A stretch of DNA of 10,777 bases, from NCBI GenBank assembly GCA_964434955.1, contig CAYSXI010000179.1:1-10777 (forward strand), read 5' to 3'. Shown piece by piece: positions 1-6,065 of this stretch. The stretch's first letter is position 1; every line of letters begins with the position of its first letter. The notes under the pieces were generated by a model that worked only from the letters and a program-made list of their open reading frames with translations, made no database searches and was not told the DNA's origin. Position numbers and translations under genes: made by a program. The stretch is from JANQLU01 sp964434955 (GTDB taxonomy: Bacteria > Planctomycetota > Planctomycetia > Pirellulales > Pirellulaceae).

Positions 1-1
1 C

Positions 2-595
2 CAGGCGATTGTGATTCGCCTGGACTTGAAGGACTTTTTTCCCTCGATCTCAGAAAGTCGCGTCGAAGCATTCTTTCGTGGCATCGGTTGGGACCAGGCA
101 AGCAGCCAGTTACTGACTTCATTGACGACCTACCAAGGAGCTTTGCCTCAGGGTGCTCCGACCAGTCCGCGACTCAGTAACCTGGTAACTTATCGAATGG
201 ACGTGCGGCTGGCGGAAATCGCGGAGTTGGCAAACGCGGTCTACACACGCTACGCCGATGACATAACGTTTTCACTTGCCGAACCTGAGTTCGATGTGAA
301 AGACTTTGTTCGGCGAGTGATGTTCGTTGTTCGCGAAGAAGGCTTCCAGCCCCACATCAAGAAAAAGTTTGATGTCCGCAGGCGGCATCATCGGCAAATC
401 GTTACCGGATTGGTCGTCAATGAGATACCGAAACTGCCTCGCGAAACACGTCGTTGGCTGCGATCGGTTCGTCACCGTGCGACGCTCAATCAACAGCTTG
501 GATACCTGGGACCCAAGCCGACGTTGACCCAGGAGCAGCTGGACGGATGGAATAGTCTCGAAGCGATGATTCGGTCCAAGTCAAAGCCGACCTAA
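2..595 (+). CDS. Retron-type reverse transcriptase, C-terminal part (5' end outside window)
   Basis: RNA-directed DNA polymerase of the bacterial RT (RVT_1) family, open at the left edge of the window. Visible in order: motif A with the catalytic Asp in LDLKDFFPSI (Asp codon 23-25), motif B QGAPTSPRLSN, the catalytic YADD box at 251-262 followed by ITFS, and RQIVTGLVVN with the VTG triplet at 401-409. In retron RTs VTG is the hallmark of region Y. It is followed by PRETRRWLRSVRH, which resembles the start of the thumb, and a C-terminal GYLG segment. The finger subdomain and the retron NAxxH motif, expected just upstream of motif A, are not visible. Retron RTs make msDNA from an adjacent ncRNA and usually act in phage defence with an effector; neither is seen downstream, so they would lie to the left. 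A non-retron defence RT or group II-like RT is possible, but VTG favours a retron. The active site looks intact. Confidence 0.92.
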   Translation, partial: QAIVIRLDLKDFFPSISESRVEAFFRGIGWDQASSQLLTSLTTYQGALPQGAPTSPRLSNLVTYRMDVRLAEIAELANAVYTRYADDITFSLAEPEFDVKDFVRRVMFVVREEGFQPHIKKKFDVRRRHHRQIVTGLVVNEIPKLPRETRRWLRSVRHRATLNQQLGYLGPKPTLTQEQLDGWNSLEAMIRSKSKPT

Positions 596-682
596 GAGTT
601 GGAGTATGGCCATTCGAACTCAGTTTCGATGCCGAGTTGTTCACGAGAATGGCGGTAAAATACGTTGCCTGCGGCGTTTGGG

Positions 683-711
683 TTGACTGAAAATTTGTAC
701 ACCAGAATATT
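683..711 (+). promoter_or_regulatory. Candidate sigma-70-type promoter for csrA
   Basis: TTGACT (683-688, 5 of 6 to the -35 consensus) and AATATT (706-711, 4 of 6 to the -10 consensus) are separated by 17 bases. If used, transcription would start near 718 and give csrA a leader of about 180 bases that includes the hairpin at 795-842. This is inference from consensus matching only. Planctomycete promoters are poorly defined, and AT-rich sequence gives chance matches. Confidence 0.3.
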
Positions 712-794
712 TGTGACAAAGTGGGAGTGAACCCGGCTCAGTTGCTTGATTTTCGCCAGAAAACGGTTTAATTTCTCAAAAAATAGTGTTCGTG

Positions 795-842
795 GTATTC
801 GTTTTGTTTTTTGGGATAGCTGACTAGCTGAAACAAGAATAC
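795..842 (+). other. Imperfect hairpin between RT and csrA
   Basis: Three nested complementary segments: GTATTC (795-800) with GAATAC (837-842), TTGTTT (804-809) with AAACAA (831-836), and AGCT (818-821) with AGCT (826-829) around a GACT loop. A 3-base bulge and a 7-base bulge (810-816, which includes GGGA) interrupt the 5' arm. No T-tract follows, so it is not a standard terminator. It could be part of the csrA leader or an RNA element linked to the RT. Confidence 0.4.
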
Positions 843-882
843 TTGCTGCAGACAGACGAAAATCAAAGGAAGAATCCATTTG

Positions 883-889
883 AAAGGGA
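883..889 (+). promoter_or_regulatory. csrA ribosome binding site, with GGA motif
   Basis: AAAGGGA ends 7 bases before the GTG start of csrA, which supports that start. It contains a GGA core, the minimal CsrA recognition motif, and another (AAAGGA) lies at 865-870. CsrA bound here would cover its own Shine-Dalgarno site, as in the known csrA autorepression of Escherichia coli; for this genome that is inference. Confidence 0.55.
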
Positions 890-896
890 ATGAATC

Positions 897-1118
897 GTGC
901 TTGTCCTGAGTCGCAAGGTAGGCGAAAGGATTCTGATTGGTGACAAAATATCGGTCACCATCGTCAGAATCTCAGGCGGTGGAGTTCGGTTGGGTATCGA
1001 AGCTCCCCCGGAAATGGCTGTAATTCGGGAAGAATTGAAAATCGCCATGGAAAAAATGGAAAAGGCTGAAAACGAAATCTCCTCTTCGTCGATTGACGAA
1101 TCAAAGTCAGATTCCTGA
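897..1118 (+). CDS. csrA: Carbon storage regulator CsrA
   Basis: A 73-residue RNA-binding protein that dimerises through swapped beta strands and binds GGA motifs in mRNA leaders to change translation and stability. The N-terminus MLVLSRKVGE and the run ISVTIVRISGGGVRLGIEAP match the family throughout. The two RNA-contact positions are present: Arg6 near strand 1 and Arg44 in VIREE. The length is slightly above the usual 60-70 because of a Ser/Asp/Glu-rich tail after residue 57, which is typically variable and disordered. The start is GTG, chosen because the family begins exactly at MLxL and AAAGGGA sits 7 bases upstream. It follows the RT gene on the same strand, but a 301-base gap with a possible promoter suggests separate transcription. 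No flagellar gene or fliW partner is nearby in the window. Confidence 0.97.
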   Translation: MLVLSRKVGERILIGDKISVTIVRISGGGVRLGIEAPPEMAVIREELKIAMEKMEKAENEISSSSIDESKSDS

Positions 1119-1404
1119 TCCGCTATTCTCGTCATTGCTAATCTTGTTGCCGTATTCCGGCGTTTGTATGGGCGTTGAGACGCCACTCCATTCTTTGAAT
1201 TTGCTCGGGGCGGAAGCATCTTTTGGAGCAGTTTCCAGAAGAAGTGCCTCGGGAACGTTTCTAAGGCTTTCCGGTTCCAGCCTCTCACAATCGTATTGGC
1301 ATGATCTTTGGGACTTTATCCAGGTCGACCGAAACTGTTCGGGGTTCCCGTTGTTGAAATGCCATTGACTCAATCGCCTGGCAGCGTGCTGAGAGCGATT
1401 GGAT

Positions 1405-1446
1405 ATGTCCCCAAGGACTCAGCTCTGAATGCCCAAGGTGGGACAT
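1405..1446 (+). other. Stem-loop with internal CCCAAGG repeats
   Basis: ATGTCCC (1405-1411) is perfectly complementary to GGGACAT (1440-1446), enclosing 28 bases. CCCAAGG occurs at 1410-1416 and again at 1432-1438. Four GGA triplets fall within 1401-1450. It may be an RNA fold or chance complementarity; no promoter was recognised. Confidence 0.3.
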
Positions 1447-1499
1447 GGACAGGCCTGAGTAGCGCCGATCCGAATCGACGGTGATTCGCCCCAGCGCAT

Positions 1500-1526
1500 A
1501 AAAAAAGCGGCCGCTTGGGCCGCTTT
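1500..1526 (-). terminator. Rho-independent terminator of the VWA protein gene
   Basis: GCGGCC (1507-1512) pairs with GGCCGC (1518-1523) around a 5-base loop, extended by AAA/TTT to 9 bp. On the minus strand the stem is followed by a run of seven T (complement of 1500-1506), ideal for the gene ending at 1556. On the plus strand only TTT and then GTG follow, so it may also stop csrA transcripts, but less well. Confidence 0.85.
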
Positions 1527-1555
1527 GTGATAATCCAGTTTGGTTGCGTTTGGGT

Positions 1556-4500
1556 TTAGAACAAACCGCCACCGAGGCCACCGCCACCGAGGCCGCCGCC
1601 GAGGCCACCACCACCGAGGCCGCCGCCGAAGCCACCGCCGCCGAGACCGCCGAGGCCACCACCACCGAGGCCACCGCCACCGAGAGCACCGCCACCGAAG
1701 CCACCGCCACCGAGAGCACCACCGCCCTGGCCCCCACCACTGAAGAAGGTGAAGGTCGTGACGTTAGAGACCTGGTTGAACTGTGGAGATGGAGAAACCA
1801 AAACGTACAAACGATCTGCCGTGGTCGCACTGGCGGTCAAGTTTGCACCTTCAAAGATCTGCGAAACTTGTGGCTGGTAACCGATGGCTCGTCGAGCCAG
1901 GTTGCGAACCATCTGTTGCTCACGGAAAACATTTTCGCCACCGCGGTCACGCAGCAAGTCAGCTGCCGCCGAAGAGGAGGCATAGTCCGAAAGCGACTGC
2001 GTAAGGACAGCTCGGTTGTTAACCATTTGTTGGCGAGGAATCGCGACGATTTTCTTCGAGTCGATCGTGCCGAGGCGACGACCGTCTTTCAGAGCAAAGC
2101 CGACAACGGTTCCGTCTTCGCCAATTTCCAACTGTCGTTTTTCACTGGTTTCATCTTTGGTTCGGAAGTTGCGATAGATCGAGACGGTAACTTTGCCGCC
2201 AGCGACTTCGCCCCAAACCTTTTTGACATACAGCTTGTAGTTTCCTTTGAAGCCTTGAGGCAAAACATAGTATTCTGCCATCTCAGCATCTTTTTCTTCT
2301 TCGGTGTAGAACGCATCGCCCATCCAAACGCCACCAGCAACACTGCGTGGGTTCGAACGCGAGCAGATGGTTCCCATGGGTTCTTCGACGAACAAGTCGA
2401 GATCCGCTTTACCGGTCCAGGAAACCTTGACGATGCAGTCGCGGTGCAACGCAGCGTCCAGAGATTTGTTGAAAGCGGTCAGCTCTTCTGTTTTGCCTTC
2501 GCGTTCCAAGTCAATCTTGAGTGCTTTCGCTGTCAGGAATGCTTCGCGAATAACTTCGCGATTCTCTGGCCAGGCTTGGCCAAGGATGCCAAGGCAAGCC
2601 CATTTCTTGCCTTCGCGATCTTTTGATCGTTTGGCTGCATTCAATGCGAGAACGTAAGGCTCGTGGCGGGTTGGAATCGATCGCGAAATGTCCTTGGCAA
2701 GACGAATCGCTCGTTTTTCCATTCCGTTTTTGCTCATATAAAGTGCGGCAGACATTGCGTTATCAATGTTGTCGCTAAAGTCGACGGTCGACATGATTGC
2801 TCGTTCGATGTCCGACTTTGGAGAGTTGTTGATTTGCATCGCAATGATCAACGCGTCGTACATCCAAGGCTGATCCTGGTTGTGGATCATTGCCGATTCA
2901 ATCAGAGCAACGACTTCTGCGTGTTGCTTCTTGCGAGAAAGCGAGCGAACGGTTTCACGCATGTCAGCTGCAGAGATCTTGTTCTGAGAAAGATGGCGGC
3001 TCCAAGCCTGTTTGGCCGATTCGCCTTCTTTCCGTTCGACATTGATTTTCTTGGCTGTCTTGCGAGCTGGTTTTTTGTCGTCGGTTGCCTTGGTTGCAAC
3101 TTCAAGACTTTCCTGGATGCAAAATGCACCACCCGGGCCACCGCCGCCGAGGCCACCAAAGCCTCCACCACCCTGGCCAAAGCCACCGCCGCCAAAGCCA
3201 CCGCCGCCGAAGCCACCGCCGCCGAAGCCACCGCCGCCGAAGCCACCGCCACCCAAGCCACCACCGCCAACGCGGTTGAACTTAGGAGCAACCAGGTCAC
3301 CGACGTTGTAAACGTTGGTCACCAAGTGGTTTTGTGCTTCGTCCGTCGTCATGATCTGCAGAACTTCGTCTTTCACAACGTAGGTGCAGTCGTATCTCTT
3401 CAGGAACAGTCGCAGAGCCGATCGCAGCGTCACACCCGAGAATCGAATGGTGACAAGATCGTCCTCACCCAAACCTGCGTCGATGGCCGACTGGTCAAGG
3501 AAGATCTGGATTTTGTGACGATCATTGATGTCTGCAATGACATTGCTGAATTCGGTGTCAGCAAAGTCGAGGTCGGTTGGCTCTTCCAAAGCACGCAGAA
3601 TCTTTTCGTCGTTCTCGTTACCGAGGAGACGGATGTTCTGGTACTTGGCTCGCATTGCTTTCTTGCGGGCCCATTCTTCTGGATCTGGGAACACCAATGG
3701 TGGTTCCGCAGCAAAGGGCACGTAAGATTTTTCCGCTTCGTAAAGCGTGTCGAGGAATTTCTGCTGACGAATTTCGCGAAGTCGCCAAACGCGAGCGAAG
3801 TTCGCCGCGATTTGCGAGTACTCATAAATTGAGTTCGCTTCTTCTGACTCAGGAGCCAGGTCCGTACCAGAAATGGCAACGTCTTCCGCTGCTTCGTAGT
3901 TACGTTCGTTGAGTAGCGAGTTGAAGTTGTCAACCAAACGAGCCAAACGCAATTCGCGACGCTCGATGTCGCTCAGCAATCGCTGCCGCTGGATTCGAGC
4001 TGCTTCATTTTGCTCAAACTCAGCAACCTTGGCGTCGAACTTGTACTTCGCCGTGCTGGCCGTCTTGATGCCTGACTGCAGTTTCTGGCGAAGATCTGAT
4101 TTCGTTTCCGCTGGAAGAATGATTGACGCATCAACCATTTCCATCGTGTTTTTCAGTCGTTCCATTGCCAACGTCGGATCGGTTTCGAATTCCGCTCGAG
4201 CTTTGGTCAATTCGTTGTCAACGATGACGATGATTCGTCGGATTTCAGCCTTCTGAGCGTTGACTTGGTTGTTCAACTCGTCTTCCTGACGTTTTTCCTG
4301 TTCTTTACCGATCAGTTTCAACAGGTCATCGTCTTTGTCCTGCTCCTGGAACATCATCGAGTAAACCAGCAATTTCGCGCCAGTCTTGATGGCTTGTTCC
4401 GAAGCAACGATCAGGATGCGAGCTGCTTCGCGAAGTCCCGCAGAACCGACCGTCGGCATGGGCATGCCACCAGTGGCTCGGACTTTGTCGATCAACGTTG

Positions 4501-5455
4501 GCAAGAACGAGAAGTCTTCATTCGAAGTTTCGCTTTTGACAACAAATTTCATTTCCGTTGAAATATTGGCGACATCGCCTTTAACTTGGATGTCAACCTG
4601 GCCGCGTTTTGCCAACGTGCCAATAACAACCGTGTCGCGATCTGACCGAAGTGGAGGCATTTGTTTCGGGAACATTTCAGAAACGTTCTCGGTCGTGGTC
4701 ACGGATTGTGGCCAGAAAACCTGGCCGTGGACGGTATCAGCCAACATGGCTGCAGAGTTGTCGATTGAGGCCAGCTTGTCGCTATCAAGTGCGATGTTGC
4801 CACCCGTGTGGTTTGCCAACGAAGCAAGGAATTCAACGTCACGTTTTGGGCCAATCGCAAAGCTGGAAACGACGATCTGCTTTTCGACCAGTGCGTCAGC
4901 CAATTTGGCGAAGTCGTCATTGCCAACCAGGTTGGCTCGACTGATTCCATCGCCGATGTAAATAACGTTGTGAGCTTTCTTGGCGTCTTTGAAGCTTTTG
5001 GAAGCCGTGTCCAGCAGGGCGACGAAATCCGTTGCTCCCAGTGGAGTTCGCTCTGCAAGCTTTTCCAAAGCCTTTTCGATCTTGAGGCCAGAAGTCTTGA
5101 CGAAGCCGTCTGTCATCTCAACCGGATCCAGATCCGCAGCGAAAAGACGAACCGTGTCGTCGTCGCCCAAAAGCTCGATCAGAGCATTGGCGAGACTCAG
5201 GCTGTCATCGCGGAAGATTCCAGTTTGGCTGGCCGAAGTGTCAACAAAAATGACAACTTCACTGGCAACCGGCTTGGAAGATTTGAATTCGGGTTTGATG
5301 GCCAAGGCGAATTTCGTGTCGCCGGTCGAGCCGTCATAAGTGGCCATCCGTGCCTTTTCGGCATCCTGAGCCGAGGCCGAGATGCAAAATGCAAACAAAA
5401 GTGCAGGAACGAGAGCCAAAATCGACGTGACCCCCAACAAACTGCGTTTGGACAT
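1556..5455 (-). CDS. Exported VWA / STN-like / Gly-rich repeat / DUF2135-like protein
   Basis: A 1299-residue protein, probably exported. The ATG at 5453-5455 is preferred over an in-frame TTG 6 bases upstream because CTGGAG lies 8 bases before the ATG and only 2 before the TTG. Layout: signal peptide 1-29 (hydrophobic run, ASA-Q); VWA domain about 66-235 with a complete-looking metal-binding site (DTSAS at 72-76, Thr in GATDF, Asp in IGDG near 169); charged coiled-coil-like region about 380-525; STN/secretin-N-like fold about 628-715 (FSNVIADI, VTLRSALRLFL, LQIMT); glycine repeat 730-776; helical, possibly TPR-like region about 810-1000; DUF2135/YfaP-like domain about 1006-1096 (VKVSWTGKADLDLFVEEP, then GGVWMGD and YYVLPQGFKGNY); linker; and a glycine-rich tail 1240-1298. 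VWA domains bind ligands through a divalent metal. The precise role is unknown; envelope or cell-surface assembly is a guess. Confidence 0.9.
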   Translation of the reverse strand: MSKRSLLGVTSILALVPALLFAFCISASAQDAEKARMATYDGSTGDTKFALAIKPEFKSSKPVASEVVIFVDTSASQTGIFRDDSLSLANALIELLGDDDTVRLFAADLDPVEMTDGFVKTSGLKIEKALEKLAERTPLGATDFVALLDTASKSFKDAKKAHNVIYIGDGISRANLVGNDDFAKLADALVEKQIVVSSFAIGPKRDVEFLASLANHTGGNIALDSDKLASIDNSAAMLADTVHGQVFWPQSVTTTENVSEMFPKQMPPLRSDRDTVVIGTLAKRGQVDIQVKGDVANISTEMKFVVKSETSNEDFSFLPTLIDKVRATGGMPMPTVGSAGLREAARILIVASEQAIKTGAKLLVYSMMFQEQDKDDDLLKLIGKEQEKRQEDELNNQVNAQKAEIRRIIVIVDNELTKARAEFETDPTLAMERLKNTMEMVDASIILPAETKSDLRQKLQSGIKTASTAKYKFDAKVAEFEQNEAARIQRQRLLSDIERRELRLARLVDNFNSLLNERNYEAAEDVAISGTDLAPESEEANSIYEYSQIAANFARVWRLREIRQQKFLDTLYEAEKSYVPFAAEPPLVFPDPEEWARKKAMRAKYQNIRLLGNENDEKILRALEEPTDLDFADTEFSNVIADINDRHKIQIFLDQSAIDAGLGEDDLVTIRFSGVTLRSALRLFLKRYDCTYVVKDEVLQIMTTDEAQNHLVTNVYNVGDLVAPKFNRVGGGGLGGGGFGGGGFGGGGFGGGGFGGGGFGQGGGGFGGLGGGGPGGAFCIQESLEVATKATDDKKPARKTAKKINVERKEGESAKQAWSRHLSQNKISAADMRETVRSLSRKKQHAEVVALIESAMIHNQDQPWMYDALIIAMQINNSPKSDIERAIMSTVDFSDNIDNAMSAALYMSKNGMEKRAIRLAKDISRSIPTRHEPYVLALNAAKRSKDREGKKWACLGILGQAWPENREVIREAFLTAKALKIDLEREGKTEELTAFNKSLDAALHRDCIVKVSWTGKADLDLFVEEPMGTICSRSNPRSVAGGVWMGDAFYTEEEKDAEMAEYYVLPQGFKGNYKLYVKKVWGEVAGGKVTVSIYRNFRTKDETSEKRQLEIGEDGTVVGFALKDGRRLGTIDSKKIVAIPRQQMVNNRAVLTQSLSDYASSSAAADLLRDRGGENVFREQQMVRNLARRAIGYQPQVSQIFEGANLTASATTADRLYVLVSPSPQFNQVSNVTTFTFFSGGGQGGGALGGGGFGGGALGGGGLGGGGLGGLGGGGFGGGLGGGGLGGGLGGGGLGGGLF
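1562..1738 (-). repeat. C-terminal glycine-rich coding repeat
   Basis: Imperfect GGGGL, GGGGF and GGGAL units fill the last 59 residues before the final Phe and stop of the VWA protein. The DNA is a run of GCC/ACC-type triplets on the plus strand. Low complexity makes it prone to slippage and mis-assembly, and it generates long spurious open frames on the plus strand. Confidence 0.85.
3128..3268 (-). repeat. Internal glycine-rich tandem repeat (15-base unit)
   Basis: Pentapeptide units (LGGGG once, FGGGG four times, then FGQGGGG and degenerate copies) are encoded by near-identical 15-base units. The plus-strand core of each unit is AAGCCACCGCCGCC. The tract sits directly after the STN-like domain and looks like a flexible linker separating the N- and C-terminal halves of the VWA protein. 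Confidence 0.88.
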
Positions 5456-5461
5456 AACCAA

Positions 5462-5472
5462 AACTCCAGCAG
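5462..5472 (-). promoter_or_regulatory. Ribosome binding site fixing the VWA gene start
   Basis: Minus-strand CTGGAG falls inside this interval, with its GGAG 8 bases before the ATG at 5453-5455. The in-frame TTG at 5459-5461 is only 2 bases from it, so the ATG is the better start. Confidence 0.7.
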
Positions 5473-5489
5473 ATCTAAATGAAAAGGAA

Positions 5490-5587
5490 GGGTCTACTTC
5501 GACCCGAAACCTATGCCTTGCTTAACTTAAAGGACCTAAAGTCCCAATTTTGACGCTATGAAACATTCTATTTTGAGGCAACTCAAA
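5490..5587 (-). promoter_or_regulatory. Three small dyads upstream of the VWA gene
   Basis: TTTGAG-GCAA-CTCAAA at 5572-5587 (6-bp stem, 4-base loop), GGAC-CTAAA-GTCC at 5532-5544 and GGGTC-TACTTC-GACCC at 5490-5505 (5-bp stem) lie within 100 bases ahead of the start codon. They could be operator half-site pairs or leader hairpins. Each alone could be chance; the cluster is why it is listed. Confidence 0.35.
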
Positions 5588-5889
5588 TCGCTACCTAAAA
5601 AACAAATTTTACCGGGTTCCACTAACCATTACGGTCAATCGTTCCCAGAAAAACGTGCCTTTGCCACATAACCGTTACAGGCGAATCGTCGAGCAAATCC
5701 TCTTGGAACACCTGCCGTGAAACAAAAGGGTAAATCGCCGATTCCAAAGGGCAATTTCAAAACGCCGAAAATGGGCTTGAATGTTGAATTTAAGCAAAAA
5801 CAGGGCCAATCAAGCTGTCAGCCGGGTTGGATTAACCAGATCGACCGAAAATGCCCGAATTCGCCCAAAAAAACCAAAGTCAGCCACCG

Positions 5890-5901
5890 TTGATCGATCA
5901 A
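5890..5901. promoter_or_regulatory. 12-bp perfect palindrome
   Basis: TTGATCGATCAA is a perfect palindrome, flanked by CCG on the left (5887-5889) and CGG on the right (5903-5905) with one extra base. This shape fits a dimeric regulator's operator, but no regulator gene is nearby and no promoter was recognised around it. Confidence 0.3.
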
Positions 5902-5968
5902 ACGGGTTCCTCAGGCTTGTTGCGGTTCAATACAGATGCTGCCAAATCGCACAGAAACGAGGCAAATG

Positions 5969-6038
5969 AAAAACGGCGTCAGCTTTCTAGCCCGAATCTG
6001 GGAGGAACCGATTCGTGGCCGCGAGGATGCTGACGCCG
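5969..6038 (-). terminator. Two-helix terminator-like RNA element downstream of the 572-residue protein gene
   Basis: Read on the minus strand, CGGCGTCAGC (6038-6029) pairs perfectly with GCTGACGCCG (5983-5974), followed by TTTTT (5973-5969). The 45-base interior folds into a second hairpin: CGAATC (6015-6010) pairs with GATTCG (5998-5993), extended by GG/CC at the apex and by GCC/GGC at the base past a single bulge. The apex contains CCTCC. It begins 28 bases after the stop codon at 6066-6068. The 10-bp stem plus T-tract fits intrinsic termination, though the enclosed second hairpin is much larger than a normal terminator loop. Confidence 0.75.
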
Positions 6039-6065
6039 ATCAAGGGATTTTGCTGGAAAACCGAA

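Larger units (their letters stand above)
596..896. other. Intergenic gap between RT and csrA
   Basis: About 300 AT-rich bases without a convincing gene. The region holds a possible sigma-70-type promoter (683-711), an 11-bp dyad TTTGTGACAAA at 710-720, an imperfect hairpin (795-842), and two purine-rich GGA stretches before the csrA start (866-870 and 883-889). A short open frame at 606-686 and a minus-strand frame at 592-879 lack usable ribosome binding sites and recognisable motifs, and I do not call them. Confidence 0.6.
1119..1555. other. Gene-free region between convergent csrA and the VWA protein gene
   Basis: 437 bases without a supportable gene. It contains a short hairpin GGCGT-TGAG-ACGCC at 1171-1184 without a real T-tract (a weak candidate csrA terminator), the long-range stem at 1405-1446, and the strong terminator at 1504-1526. 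Open frames on either strand here show no motifs or ribosome binding site. Confidence 0.6.
5456..6065. other. Long intergenic region between the two exported-protein genes
   Basis: About 610 bases with no supportable gene. It holds three small dyads upstream of the VWA gene, a 12-bp palindrome at 5890-5901, and the two-helix terminator-like element at 5969-6038. Short plus-strand frames here (for example 5781-5969) lack ribosome binding sites and recognisable motifs. No clear sigma-70 promoter was found for the VWA gene. Confidence 0.6.

Noticed and set aside
606..686. 26-residue plus-strand frame starting just after the RT
   Set aside because: GGAG is only one base from the ATG, too close to act as its ribosome binding site, and the peptide has no recognisable feature.
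592..879. 95-codon minus-strand frame between RT and csrA
   Set aside because: It overlaps the stop of the RT gene region and the csrA leader, has no ribosome binding site ahead of its ATG, and shows no recognisable motif.
596..896. msr-msd RNA of a retron
   Set aside because: Retron RNAs normally precede the RT. No a1/a2 repeat pair or conserved branching-G context was identified; only one imperfect hairpin is present.
1544..2626. 360-codon plus-strand frame rich in Thr/Glu/Ala repeats
   Set aside because: It is antisense to the VWA protein gene. Its repeat character comes entirely from the glycine-repeat DNA read on the other strand, and it has no motif or ribosome binding site.
3128..3268. 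Regular short repeats resembling a CRISPR array
   Set aside because: The 15-base units are contiguous with no spacers and encode an in-frame glycine repeat.
2663..3832. 389-codon plus-strand frame
   Set aside because: Antisense shadow of the VWA gene; its Ala/Thr/Lys repeat is the reverse reading of the FGGGG tract, and the VWA frame has clear domains and a signal peptide.
5606..5638. Minus-strand promoter TTGACC with TAAAAT for the VWA gene
   Set aside because: Both boxes match well, but the spacer is 21 bases, outside the 16-18 range for sigma-70-type promoters.
5781..5969. 62-codon plus-strand frame in the long intergenic region
   Set aside because: No ribosome binding site, basic low-information composition, and it ends where the minus-strand terminator-like element begins.
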